DNA of 51,591 bases from an uncultured Dorea sp. GTDB taxonomy: Bacteria; Bacillota; Clostridia; Lachnospirales; Lachnospiraceae. The stretch lies in NCBI GenBank assembly GCA_900543415.1, contig UQRE01000014.1, forward strand, positions 1 through 51,591. Reading direction: 5' to 3'. Shown here one piece after another: positions 9,303 to 17,322 of the stretch (position 1 is its first letter; the number at the start of each line of letters is the position of its first letter). Made by a program: the position numbers and the translations under genes. A model generated the notes under the pieces. That model was not told the DNA's origin. It saw only the letters and a program-made list of their open reading frames with translations, and ran no database searches.

Positions 9303-9776
9303 ATGAATGATAAGTATGTAACATTTGAAATCAGAAAGACGAAGCATATTGCATTGGTCGCTCATGACGGCAAGAAAAAAGAGCTGGTAGAATGGTGCGA
9401 TAAAAATAAAGAGATTTTAAAGGGACATTTCTTGTGCGGAACCGGTACAACAGCAAGATTGATTGCTGAGAAGACAGGACTTCCGGTGAAGGGATATAAC
9501 AGCGGTCCATTAGGCGGAGATCAGCAGATCGGTGCAAAAATCGTAGAAGGCCAGATTGATTTTATGATCTTTTTATGGGACCCGTTGGAAGCCCAGCCGC
9601 ATGATCCGGACGTGAAAGCATTGCTTCGTATTGCTGTTGTCTACGATATTCCGATTGCTAACAATCTTGCGACAGCAGATTTCATGCTTCACTCTGAATA
9701 CATGGACGGAACATACAATAGGAGAGTGGAGAATTTCCAGAGAACTGTTCAAGAACGTGTTGAGCAGATGAAATAA
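9303..9776 (+). CDS. mgsA: Methylglyoxal synthase
   Basis: Converts dihydroxyacetone phosphate to methylglyoxal and phosphate, a bypass of lower glycolysis that relieves phosphate starvation or sugar-phosphate stress. The 157-aa length is normal. Signature segments are VAHDGKKKELVEW, the phosphate-binding CGTGTTARLI, SGPLGGDQQIGA with the catalytic Asp, and FLWDPLEAQPHDPD. GGGGAGGAG precedes the ATG. It is last in the three-gene unit and is followed directly by a terminator. Confidence 0.95.
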   Translation: MNDKYVTFEIRKTKHIALVAHDGKKKELVEWCDKNKEILKGHFLCGTGTTARLIAEKTGLPVKGYNSGPLGGDQQIGAKIVEGQIDFMIFLWDPLEAQPHDPDVKALLRIAVVYDIPIANNLATADFMLHSEYMDGTYNRRVENFQRTVQERVEQMK

Positions 9777-9795
9777 AATATAGTGTCTGAAAAAT

Positions 9796-9828
9796 AAGAG
9801 TGGATGATAATTTATCTGCTCTTTTTTT
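9796..9828 (+). terminator. Intrinsic terminator after mgsA
   Basis: A 10-bp stem (9796-9805 with 9814-9823, two G-T pairs) followed by a seven-base T run. Confidence 0.75.
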
Positions 9829-9857
9829 CGGCTTTATTTGGTTGTATAACAATGCAG

Positions 9858-9930
9858 TTGACAGCAATAGGAATATTATGCTATTCTAGGACAGTAAACT
9901 TTATTGCTTTAAAGTGTAACGCTTTAAAGT
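9858..9930 (+). promoter_or_regulatory. Symporter promoter with tandem palindromes
   Basis: TTGACA (9858-9863) and TATTCT (9882-9887, extended TGC, 18-base spacer) form a promoter. Just downstream, GCTTTAAAGT occurs twice in direct repeat (9906-9915 and 9921-9930), exactly 15 bases apart, and each copy contains the palindrome CTTTAAAG. These lie at about +12 to +37 and could be a repressor site. Confidence 0.55.
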
Positions 9931-9978
9931 AATATGATAAAAAAGATAAAAGGAAGTTTGAGAAGGAAGGGTAACAGT

Positions 9979-11511
9979 ATGGGAATCAAATTAACGTTGC
10001 TAATCGTATTTTTTGCAGTCATGGTAGGAGTAGGACTCTATTCCAGAAAGCATACAGCCAGTGTAGACGGATTTGTACTTGGCGGGCGGTCAGTTGGGCC
10101 CTGGCTTACAGCATTTGCATATGGAACCTCTTATTTCTCTGCAGTTGTATTTGTTGGGTATGCAGGTCAATTTGGCTGGAAGTACGGTATTGCAAGTACG
10201 TGGATTGGAATCGGTAATGCTGTGATCGGAAGCTTAATGGCATGGGTAGTGTTAGGGAGACGAACGAAGGTTATGACACAGCATCTGGGATGTAAAACGA
10301 TGCCTGATTTTTTTGGTGAACGGTATGGGAGCAAAGTATTAAAGATCATGGCGTCGGCAATCGTGTTTGTTTTTCTGGTTCCATATACGGCATCCATCTA
10401 TAATGGGCTCTCCAGATTGTTTGAAATGGCATTTCACATTCCTTACGCTTATTGTGTTGCGGGAATGGCAGTGTTTACTGGAATCTATGTAATTTTGGGC
10501 GGATACATGGCGACAGCCATTAATGATTTTATTCAGGGAATTATTATGCTGATCGGAATTGTAGCGGTGATCGCTGCAGTGTTAAGCGGTCAGGGTGGTT
10601 TTCTGGAGGCAATCAGAAAGATGGCGGAGATTCCAAGCGATCTTCCGGTTACTATGGGACAGCCGGGAGCATTTACTTCCTTCTTTGGGCCTGACCCATG
10701 GAATCTGTTCGGTGTTATCATACTGACTTCTCTCGGAACGTGGGGACTGCCTCAGATGATCGGAAAATTTTATGCGATCAAGGATGAAAAATCCATTAAT
10801 ACAGGAACCGTGATCTCGACATTATTTGCCTGTGTTGTGGCAGGAGGAAGCTATTTCCTCGGAGGATTCGGACGTCTCTTTGACAGTAGTGAAATCTACG
10901 ATGAGACGGGAAGTGTGGTGTTTGACAGCATTGTTCCGCATATGCTGTCGTCTCTTCCGGATCTTTTGATCGGAATAGTAGTTGTGCTTGTATTATCAGC
11001 CTCTATGTCTACACTGGCATCTTTAGTACTGACTTCCAGTTCGACGCTGACACTGGATTTTTTAAAAGACAATGTTATGAAAAATATGAGTGAAAAGAAA
11101 CAAATATGCTGGATGCAGTTTTTAGTCGTGTTCTTTATCGGATTATCCGTATGGATTGCATTAGATCCATCTACCTTTATTGCGCAGCTTATGGGAATTT
11201 CATGGGGAGCGCTGGCAGGAGCATTTTTGGCGCCGTTTCTGTACGGATTATATTGGAAACGCGTGACAAAGGCTGCTGTATGGGCAAGCTTTATTACAGG
11301 TGTAGGTATTACCGTCTCTAACCTGTTTCTTCATTATATTGCCTCTCCGATCAATGCGGGAGCGGTGGCAATGATCGCAGGACTTGTAGTTGTTCCGTTT
11401 GTAAGCATCGTTACACCGAAACCGGAGGCTAAGACGGTGGAACAGATTTTTGCCTGCTATGAGGAGACGGTAACGATTACTAAGAAACGTTCTCTGGAAG
11501 CCGAAAGATAA
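9979..11511 (+). CDS. Sodium:solute symporter (SSF family)
   Basis: Integral membrane protein of 510 aa with about 13 hydrophobic segments, belonging to the Na+-coupled family that includes PutP and monocarboxylate or sugar symporters. Typical features are the opening membrane helix, GGRSVGPWLTAFAYGTSYFSA in helix 2, and the ASMSTLASLVLTSSSTLTLD stretch with Ser/Thr residues of the Na2 site. Position 9979 is chosen because AAGGAAGG (9963-9970) precedes it; an in-frame ATG at 9934 has no binding site and lies within the operator region. The substrate is unknown. It could draw on the sodium gradient made by Rnf and the decarboxylase in this window. Confidence 0.88.
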   Translation: MGIKLTLLIVFFAVMVGVGLYSRKHTASVDGFVLGGRSVGPWLTAFAYGTSYFSAVVFVGYAGQFGWKYGIASTWIGIGNAVIGSLMAWVVLGRRTKVMTQHLGCKTMPDFFGERYGSKVLKIMASAIVFVFLVPYTASIYNGLSRLFEMAFHIPYAYCVAGMAVFTGIYVILGGYMATAINDFIQGIIMLIGIVAVIAAVLSGQGGFLEAIRKMAEIPSDLPVTMGQPGAFTSFFGPDPWNLFGVIILTSLGTWGLPQMIGKFYAIKDEKSINTGTVISTLFACVVAGGSYFLGGFGRLFDSSEIYDETGSVVFDSIVPHMLSSLPDLLIGIVVVLVLSASMSTLASLVLTSSSTLTLDFLKDNVMKNMSEKKQICWMQFLVVFFIGLSVWIALDPSTFIAQLMGISWGALAGAFLAPFLYGLYWKRVTKAAVWASFITGVGITVSNLFLHYIASPINAGAVAMIAGLVVVPFVSIVTPKPEAKTVEQIFACYEETVTITKKRSLEAER

Positions 11512-11614
11512 TATGCGAAATGTTAAAATATATCAATTAAAATGATTAAAAATGTCACTTTCTTTTTCCTTAAGCATATGATAGGATAAGGGAGTATTAA
11601 AAATAGACAACAAG

Positions 11615-11634
11615 GTTGATAATTATTATTCAAC
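11615..11634. promoter_or_regulatory. Imperfect palindrome upstream of leuA fusion
   Basis: GTTGATAATTATTATTCAAC has perfect GTTGA/TCAAC arms in a 20-bp dyad, about 45 bases before the leuA start. A weak TAGACA (11604-11609) with TATTCA (11627-11632), 17 bases apart, would overlap it. It could be a binding site for the AraC domain of the downstream protein, but this is only positional. Confidence 0.35.
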
Positions 11635-11677
11635 ATAATAAGCACTGAGATGTGTGATAGAGAGGAAGTAAAGAGAC

Positions 11678-13666
11678 ATGAAAAATTATCAGAAGTATGA
11701 GAAAACCTATTTTATGCCGCCGGAAGTTACGTACGACTGGGCGAAGAAAGACGCAATTGAAAAACCACCAATCTGGTGCAGCGTAGATTTGCGAGATGGA
11801 AATCAGGCGTTGATCGAGCCTATGAGTCTGGAAGAAAAATTAGAATTTTTCCAGATGCTGGTGGATGTAGGATTTAAGGAGATAGAAGTTGGATTTCCTG
11901 CGGCTTCTGAGACAGAATATCAGTTTATGAGAACATTGATCGAAAAAAATATGATTCCGGATGATGTGACCGTACAGGTGCTTACACAGGCAAGAGAACA
12001 TATTATTAAGAAGACGTTTGAAGCAGTTAAGGGAGCGCCTCATGCGGTGATTCATCTTTATAACTCCACTTCGGTAGCACAGCGGGAACAGGTATTTAAA
12101 AAGAGTAAAGAAGAGATCAAAAAGATTGCTATTGATGGTGCTGAGCTGCTGTTAAAGCTGGCATCTGAGACAGATGGTAATTTTACTTTCCAGTACAGTC
12201 CGGAGAGCTTTCCGGGCACAGAGGTGGATTATGCAGTAGAAGTGTGTAACGCGGTATTAGATGTATGGAAGCCGACGAAAGAGAACAAGGCAATCATTAA
12301 CATTCCGACAACCGTTGAAAATGCTATGCCTCATGTATTTGCCTGTCAGTTGGAATATGTGCATAAACACCTGAAATACAGAGATAATGTAATTCTTTGT
12401 CTTCATCCTCATAACGACAGAGGATGCGGCGTTGCAACAGCAGAGCTTGGCGTTCTGGCAGGAGCCGACCGTATTGAGGGAACGTTATTCGGAAACGGAG
12501 AGCGTACCGGAAATGTTGATATTATTACGATGGGAATGAATATGTATTCTCACGGTGTTGATCCGGGACTTGATTTCTCAAATATGAAAAGACTCAGAGA
12601 GACTTATGAACGGCTTACAAGAATGCATGTGTATGAGCGTCAGCCATATGCCGGAGACCTTGTATTTACAGCCTTTTCCGGCTCTCATCAGGATGCGATC
12701 GCTAAAGGAATGGCTTATCGTGATGAGAAGCAGTGTGATACATGGACAGTTCCTTATCTTCCAATCGATCCGAAAGATGTCGGAAGACAGTATGACTCTG
12801 ATGTTATCCGTATCAACAGCCAGTCCGGTAAGGGTGGTGTAAACTACATTTTAAAACAGAGCCATGGAATCAACCTTCCTCAGGCAATGCGTGCAGAAGT
12901 CGGATATCTGGTGAAAGATGTATCTGATAAGGCACATAAGGAATTAACACCGGATTGGGTATATCAGATCTTTTCAGATAATTATATTAATACGAAACCG
13001 GTATTCCATGTAGATGAATGTCACTTTAAGCAGGGCGATGGTATTACAGCAGAGGCAACGATCAATCATGCAGGAGAGACGAGAGTTGTTACTGCGATGG
13101 GAAATGGACGTCTTGACGCTGTAAGCAATGCTATCAAACAATACTTTAATATCAGTTATGAACTTACTTTCTATGAAGAACATTCTCAGTCGAAAGGTTC
13201 ATCTTCCAAAGCAGTTGCATACGTGGGCATCATAAGCAAAGGAAAAACCTTCTGGGGAGTCGGCATCGATCCTGATATTATCAAAGCTTCCATAGAGGCG
13301 CTGATTGTTGCGGTGAATAAATTAGAAGAGCTTGGCAATTCAAAAAGCTGTCAGGATGCCAGAATGGTCGAGATCATGAACTATATTCAGGCAAATTATA
13401 TTGATATTACGTTAGAAGATTTGGCAGAAAAATTCTATCTTTCAAAACCATATATATCAAAATACATCAAAGAAAAATCAGGGATCACGTTCGGAGAAAT
13501 GGTGAAAAAGATTCGCATGAAGAAAGCGAAATCGCTGTTAAAAGGAAGCAATATGACAGTTGAAAATATTGCGCTCAGCGTAGGATATCAGAACGTAGAA
13601 CATTTTAACCGACTGTTCAAAAAAGCATATAATATGACACCGATCCAGTTCAGAAATGAAAAATAA
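11678..13666 (+). CDS. leuA: 2-Isopropylmalate synthase fused to AraC-type DNA-binding domain
   Basis: The enzyme part condenses acetyl-CoA with 2-ketoisovalerate, the first step of leucine synthesis. Residues about 1-400 are a class II LeuA barrel (WCSVDLRDGNQALIEPMS; metal-binding LHPHNDRGCGVA; GNGERTGNVD). Residues about 435-555 match the C-terminal regulatory domain where leucine inhibits the enzyme in known LeuA proteins. Ordinary class II LeuA ends near here, but this protein runs on to 662 aa. Residues 563-662 form a full AraC/XylS domain with both helix-turn-helix units (LEDLAEKFYLSKPYISKYIK and VENIALSVGYQNVEHFNRLF) and the closing MTPIQFR. The reading frame is continuous. GAGGAAG precedes the ATG. 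No other leu or intact ilv gene is adjacent, so targets of the DNA-binding part are unknown. Confidence 0.93.
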   Translation: MKNYQKYEKTYFMPPEVTYDWAKKDAIEKPPIWCSVDLRDGNQALIEPMSLEEKLEFFQMLVDVGFKEIEVGFPAASETEYQFMRTLIEKNMIPDDVTVQVLTQAREHIIKKTFEAVKGAPHAVIHLYNSTSVAQREQVFKKSKEEIKKIAIDGAELLLKLASETDGNFTFQYSPESFPGTEVDYAVEVCNAVLDVWKPTKENKAIINIPTTVENAMPHVFACQLEYVHKHLKYRDNVILCLHPHNDRGCGVATAELGVLAGADRIEGTLFGNGERTGNVDIITMGMNMYSHGVDPGLDFSNMKRLRETYERLTRMHVYERQPYAGDLVFTAFSGSHQDAIAKGMAYRDEKQCDTWTVPYLPIDPKDVGRQYDSDVIRINSQSGKGGVNYILKQSHGINLPQAMRAEVGYLVKDVSDKAHKELTPDWVYQIFSDNYINTKPVFHVDECHFKQGDGITAEATINHAGETRVVTAMGNGRLDAVSNAIKQYFNISYELTFYEEHSQSKGSSSKAVAYVGIISKGKTFWGVGIDPDIIKASIEALIVAVNKLEELGNSKSCQDARMVEIMNYIQANYIDITLEDLAEKFYLSKPYISKYIKEKSGITFGEMVKKIRMKKAKSLLKGSNMTVENIALSVGYQNVEHFNRLFKKAYNMTPIQFRNEK

Positions 13667-13671
13667 TGTTT

Positions 13672-13731
13672 ATGTCCCCCGGGGTAAACTTGCAAAAAGC
13701 CCCGGGGGACATTTTACTTTTCCCCCGGGGC
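13672..13731. terminator. Overlapping convergent terminators
   Basis: Plus strand: 13672-13684 pairs perfectly with 13700-13712 (13 bp, 15-base loop) followed by TTTT, ending leuA. Minus strand: 13721-13731 pairs perfectly with 13699-13709 (11 bp) and is followed on that strand by TTTTT, ending the aminopeptidase gene. The middle GC segment is shared, so the two hairpins exclude each other. Confidence 0.85.
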
Positions 13732-13745
13732 TCGTAAGCAATATC

Positions 13746-15533
13746 TTAGATTGCTCTTGTATACTCTTTCAGCCATTCTCTTTCTTCTTCTGTGAGATGT
13801 GGTCCGATCTTTTCGTATACATCTTTGTGGTAGTTGTTCAGCCATTCTCTTTCAGATTTGCTCATTTCTTCCGGATCAATACCGTCTAAGTCGATTGGAG
13901 CAAAAGTGATTGTCTCGAAGTGCATGAACTGTCCGTATTTATTCTGGACACCTTTTCTTACGATAAATTCATTTTCGATACGAATACCGAACTGACCATC
14001 TTCGTAGATACCAGGCTCATCTGTGATAACCATGCCTTCTTCCAGTTTGTGATGTTCATTCTTGCTTGGTACAACATACCATCTGAAACCTGTCGGTGGT
14101 TCGTGAACATTTGCAAGGTATCCGACACCGTGTCCTGTACCACACTGGAAATCAAGGTCAAGATCCCAGATCGGTCCTCTTGCAAGGACGTCAAGGTTAT
14201 ATCCGTAACATCCATACAGGAATTTTGCACGGGAAAGGTTCATCATTGCACGTACAACAGCAGTAAAGTATTTCTTCATCTGCTGATCGACAGAGCCAAG
14301 GACGAATGTTCTTGTGATATCGGTAGAACCTTCATAGTATCCGCCGCCTGTATCATTCAGGAAGAAAGCGCCTTTTTCTAATTTTACATCTGTCTCTTCA
14401 GAAGGAGAGTAGTGCATCATGGCAGCGTGATCTTTGTAAGCACATAGTGGCTCGAAGCTGTCACGGATATAACCGTCTTGCTCTGCACGAAGAGAAGTAA
14501 GTTTTTCAATAGAACTTAACTCTGTAATAGTCTCCTTATCGAAGTTATTTTTGATCCAGTACATGAACTTTGTAATAGCAACACCGTCTTTAATATGAGC
14601 AGCTCTGATATTTTCAAGCTCCGTCTCATTCTTCATAGCCTTCATGAGAATGGTCGGATTAGCAGCTTCAACGATGTGGCAAGGAATGTTTTTGTAAAGA
14701 GCGTAGTTCATCTTCATCGGATCGATCAGGATGGTCTCAGAAGCATCCAGTTTCTTGATATCTTCGTAAATATCGTTGTATGGGTGAAGATTTACATTTG
14801 CCTTTTTGAATTCACCGAGAATCTGGTCATTTAATTTCTTCTCATCGACATAGAGCTCAACACTATCCATTTTTACAATGGCATAGGAGAGAAGCAGTGG
14901 GAAGAAATCAATATCATCACCACGTACATTCAAGAGCCAGCATACATCATCAAGAGAAGCAATTGCGTGTACGGTAGCGCCTTTTTCTGCCATTACTTTA
15001 CGCACGCGCTCCAGTTTAGATGCTGTACTTTCACCGGAATATTTCTCTTCTAAGAAGAAGGCCGATTTGTCAGATAATGCCGGTCTGTCTTCCCAGATCG
15101 CATCGATGAGGTCTTCAGAATAGTCGATGTTGATTCCTTTGGAAGCAAGTGCATCCTCATATTCCTGACCTTCACCCATAGAGAGAACACGTCCGTCAAA
15201 TGCAACAGTTCCGCCGGATGGAATCTTGTCTGCCAGATATTCTGTGATAGAAGGTGTGTCGCCTACGAACATCTTCATTAAGCGTACACCGGTACCTGCC
15301 ATTTCATTTTCTGCCTGGAAGAAATATCTTCCGTCCGTCCATAAACCTGCATCATCTTTGCAGATGACAGCAGTTCCGTAAGAGCCACTGAAACCAGTGA
15401 TGAATTTTCTTGCTTTAAAGTGTTCCCCAACATATTCGCTCTGATGGAAGTCAGCAGTAGGAACAACGTAAGCATCAATGCTCTTTTCGTCCATAAGAGA
15501 GCGAAGCTTTGCAATTCCTTCTGATACTGTCAT
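13746..15533 (-). CDS. Xaa-Pro aminopeptidase (M24B)
   Basis: Cytoplasmic metallopeptidase that removes an N-terminal residue preceding proline. At 595 aa it has the three-domain form resembling eukaryotic aminopeptidase P1: two creatinase-like domains, then a pita-bread catalytic domain. Metal ligands are visible in FLNDTGGGYYEGSTDITRT (two Asp), GTGHGVGYLANVHE (His), DEPGIYEDGQFGIRIENEF (Glu residues). Start 15533 is chosen because AAGGGGG lies nine bases upstream; an in-frame ATG 72 bases earlier would run through the preceding terminator. The peptide transporter gene lies just upstream on the same strand, which fits uptake and breakdown of proline-containing peptides. Confidence 0.93.
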   Translation of the reverse strand: MTVSEGIAKLRSLMDEKSIDAYVVPTADFHQSEYVGEHFKARKFITGFSGSYGTAVICKDDAGLWTDGRYFFQAENEMAGTGVRLMKMFVGDTPSITEYLADKIPSGGTVAFDGRVLSMGEGQEYEDALASKGINIDYSEDLIDAIWEDRPALSDKSAFFLEEKYSGESTASKLERVRKVMAEKGATVHAIASLDDVCWLLNVRGDDIDFFPLLLSYAIVKMDSVELYVDEKKLNDQILGEFKKANVNLHPYNDIYEDIKKLDASETILIDPMKMNYALYKNIPCHIVEAANPTILMKAMKNETELENIRAAHIKDGVAITKFMYWIKNNFDKETITELSSIEKLTSLRAEQDGYIRDSFEPLCAYKDHAAMMHYSPSEETDVKLEKGAFFLNDTGGGYYEGSTDITRTFVLGSVDQQMKKYFTAVVRAMMNLSRAKFLYGCYGYNLDVLARGPIWDLDLDFQCGTGHGVGYLANVHEPPTGFRWYVVPSKNEHHKLEEGMVITDEPGIYEDGQFGIRIENEFIVRKGVQNKYGQFMHFETITFAPIDLDGIDPEEMSKSEREWLNNYHKDVYEKIGPHLTEEEREWLKEYTRAI

Positions 15534-15583
15534 GATCAAAAACCCCCTTAAAATAAAATTATGTCTTAAAAAATCTGTCATTT

Positions 15584-15615
15584 GAAAAAGAGACCGCTGG
15601 CGCAATCTCTTTTTC
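15584..15615 (-). terminator. Terminator after peptide transporter
   Basis: Perfect 10-bp inverted repeat GAAAAAGAGA (15584-15593) with TCTCTTTTTC (15606-15615), T-rich on the minus strand. It lies between the transporter stop and the aminopeptidase start. Confidence 0.75.
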
Positions 15616-15635
15616 GATCTTTATGAAATTGTTGA

Positions 15636-16997
15636 TTATTCAGCTTTTTCCATTTCGTCAAGTTTTCCACTGAATGCCCAGAGGAGAATACCAAGAACGA
15701 TAATAACTGCTGCTAATCCACCGTATCCCATTGTGAAGTCAAGAGTCTTTAACCATGCATATAAGCTTGGGTAAATCTTCTGAGCAAGGAATACTGCGAT
15801 TGGCCAGAAACCAAGTAACAGACCAAGTACTTTAGCTGGAGCAAGTTTGGAAATGAATGAGTTACCAAGTGGGGAGAATACCATCTCACCAACTGACATC
15901 AACAGACATACAAGTACTAACCAGAATACAGAACACTGTCCGTTAGCAGCTGCGATCTTGTCAGCGATAACCATTACGATGTAAGAAACACCTACAAGCA
16001 TAATACCAAGAGCTGTTTTCTTGAACATGCTCATGTCGCCCTTTGGTCTCTTAGCCATTTTAGCCCAAACCATAGCAAGTACAGGACCTAAGATGATACA
16101 TACTAAAGCATTTACAGAGTCGAACCAAGAAGTAGGAATCTGGAAGCTTCCAATGTACCAGTTAGCAAGGTTCATGTAGTCAGCACCATCACCCCAACCG
16201 AAGCGGTAGTAAGCTGGCATGTAAGCCATGTACCATACCATCCAGAAGATACTGGAGAACAAAGTTACAAGGATGATTGCAACGATACGCTTAACATCAC
16301 CAGATGTAAGTTTTGCATCATCAGCTTCTTTCTTACCTGCTGTATCGAATTCACGCTGGTCAACTTTGAATGGTTTCTTACCAGCGTCGCCAAGAGCTTT
16401 GCTGTTCAGGATGAACCATGCAGCATCGATGAACATGAAGATACCACAGATTAAGAATACTGTGTTGAAGCTTGTCTTGATACCGAAAAGACCTGTTGTA
16501 GCAAGCATTGCGATAAATGTTGTACCGATGAATGATCCGATGTTAACGAAAGAGTACTGAATTGAGAAAGCCTCGTCCAGTTCGTCAGCATCGTGGAACA
16601 ACAGTCCGTTGATACCAGATAAGTTACCTTTGAACAGACCTGTACCGATAGATACAAGAATGATCATAGCCCATACAAGTGTCATGGAATCAGCTTTCCA
16701 TGTACATACGTATCCAAGTCCCATAAGGATCATTCCTAATGGTACACAGATTCTTGGGCTGATCCAGTGGTCAGCGATGTAACCACCGAACAGTGGTGTG
16801 ATGTATGTCCATGCTACGAATGAGCCTGACATAGCAGCACCTTCAACGTCGGATAATCCCAATCCGCCTGATGCAACTTCTGTTGCAATCCAAATGGCTA
16901 ACAGATATTTTACTGTGTAGAATGCGAGACGCTCAAATGTGAATCCAAGTGCGCAAACGTAAAAGCCAAATGGTCTTCCTTTTTTTGCTTTTTCCAT
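15636..16997 (-). CDS. Di/tripeptide transporter, POT (PTR2) family
   Basis: Proton-coupled peptide importer of the major facilitator type, 453 aa with about 12-14 membrane helices. It shows the second PTR2 signature FSIQYSFVNIGSFIG, and GTGLFKGNLSG. The first-helix motif that normally reads ExxERFxYY appears as GFTFERLAFYTVKYLL: the ER pair is kept, but the first glutamate, implicated in proton coupling, is a hydrophobic residue. The coupling ion or mechanism may therefore differ. GGAGGG precedes the ATG. The transcript has its own promoter and terminator. Peptide specificity is not readable. Confidence 0.88.
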   Translation of the reverse strand: MEKAKKGRPFGFYVCALGFTFERLAFYTVKYLLAIWIATEVASGGLGLSDVEGAAMSGSFVAWTYITPLFGGYIADHWISPRICVPLGMILMGLGYVCTWKADSMTLVWAMIILVSIGTGLFKGNLSGINGLLFHDADELDEAFSIQYSFVNIGSFIGTTFIAMLATTGLFGIKTSFNTVFLICGIFMFIDAAWFILNSKALGDAGKKPFKVDQREFDTAGKKEADDAKLTSGDVKRIVAIILVTLFSSIFWMVWYMAYMPAYYRFGWGDGADYMNLANWYIGSFQIPTSWFDSVNALVCIILGPVLAMVWAKMAKRPKGDMSMFKKTALGIMLVGVSYIVMVIADKIAAANGQCSVFWLVLVCLLMSVGEMVFSPLGNSFISKLAPAKVLGLLLGFWPIAVFLAQKIYPSLYAWLKTLDFTMGYGGLAAVIIVLGILLWAFSGKLDEMEKAE

Positions 16998-17088
16998 TTT
17001 TTTATCCCTCCAATTATTAAAAATGAAAATAAATCTTAGTGGAACTTGTCAGCATTAGATAAAAGAAATGCATATGTACAAGCTCACC

Positions 17089-17123
17089 TTGTGAATTATA
17101 ACACAAAGAATCGATTATTACAA
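17089..17123 (-). promoter_or_regulatory. Peptide transporter promoter with dyad over the -10
   Basis: On the minus strand TTGTAA (17118-17123) and TATAAT (17095-17100) are 17 bases apart, with an extended TG before the -10 box. The -10 lies inside the dyad TTGTGAATTATAACACAA (17089-17106). This matches 12 of 14 fixed positions of the Firmicutes Rex form TTGTGAAn4TTCACAA, and 9 of 10 of the Crp form TGTGAn6TCACA. The leader is about 90 bases. Confidence 0.6.
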
Positions 17124-17175
17124 TGAGAACTTAAGAAAAAGTTAATAAAATTTTTAGAATAAAGTTTGAAGTAAA

Positions 17176-17197
17176 ATTTGAACGTCAAATATTTGAC
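17176..17197. promoter_or_regulatory. Chained TTTGA palindromes upstream of decarboxylase operon
   Basis: ATTTGAacgTCAAAT (17176-17190) overlaps the perfect 14-bp palindrome GTCAAATATTTGAC (17184-17197). A further TTTGAA lies at 17165-17170. The intergenic stretch between the divergent transporter and decarboxylase genes (about 325 bases) contains these, two opposing promoters and a leader hairpin; no gene is seen in it. Confidence 0.4.
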
Positions 17198-17215
17198 AAA
17201 ACAGAGTGAAAAGTA

Positions 17216-17244
17216 TTGCGGAGCACTATAAAAAAAGATATAAT
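17216..17244 (+). promoter_or_regulatory. Promoter for the decarboxylase operon
   Basis: TTGCGG (17216-17221) and TATAAT (17239-17244) with a 17-base spacer. A second TATAAT overlaps at 17244-17249. The predicted start is near 17251, giving a leader of about 70 bases. A TTGACA at 17194-17199 lacks a good -10. Confidence 0.6.
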
Positions 17245-17255
17245 ATAATTGGCAA

Positions 17256-17297
17256 AAATTTGGTTTTACTTTTATAAGGAAGTAATTAACCCAATTT
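17256..17297 (+). promoter_or_regulatory. 5'-terminal leader hairpin of the decarboxylase mRNA
   Basis: 17256-17265 (AAATTTGGTT) pairs with 17288-17297 (AACCCAATTT) with one mismatch. Inside it TTACTT (17266-17271) pairs with AAGTAA (17280-17285), leaving a two-base bulge and an eight-base loop. No T run follows, so it is not an obvious terminator; it would sit almost at the mRNA 5' end. Confidence 0.45.
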
Positions 17298-17322
17298 AAA
17301 ATAAAAAATGGAGGACTGGACT

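Noticed and set aside
13920..14381. Plus-strand open frame of 153 codons
   Set aside because: It lies wholly antisense to the catalytic domain of the Xaa-Pro aminopeptidase, has no ribosome site and no recognisable motif.
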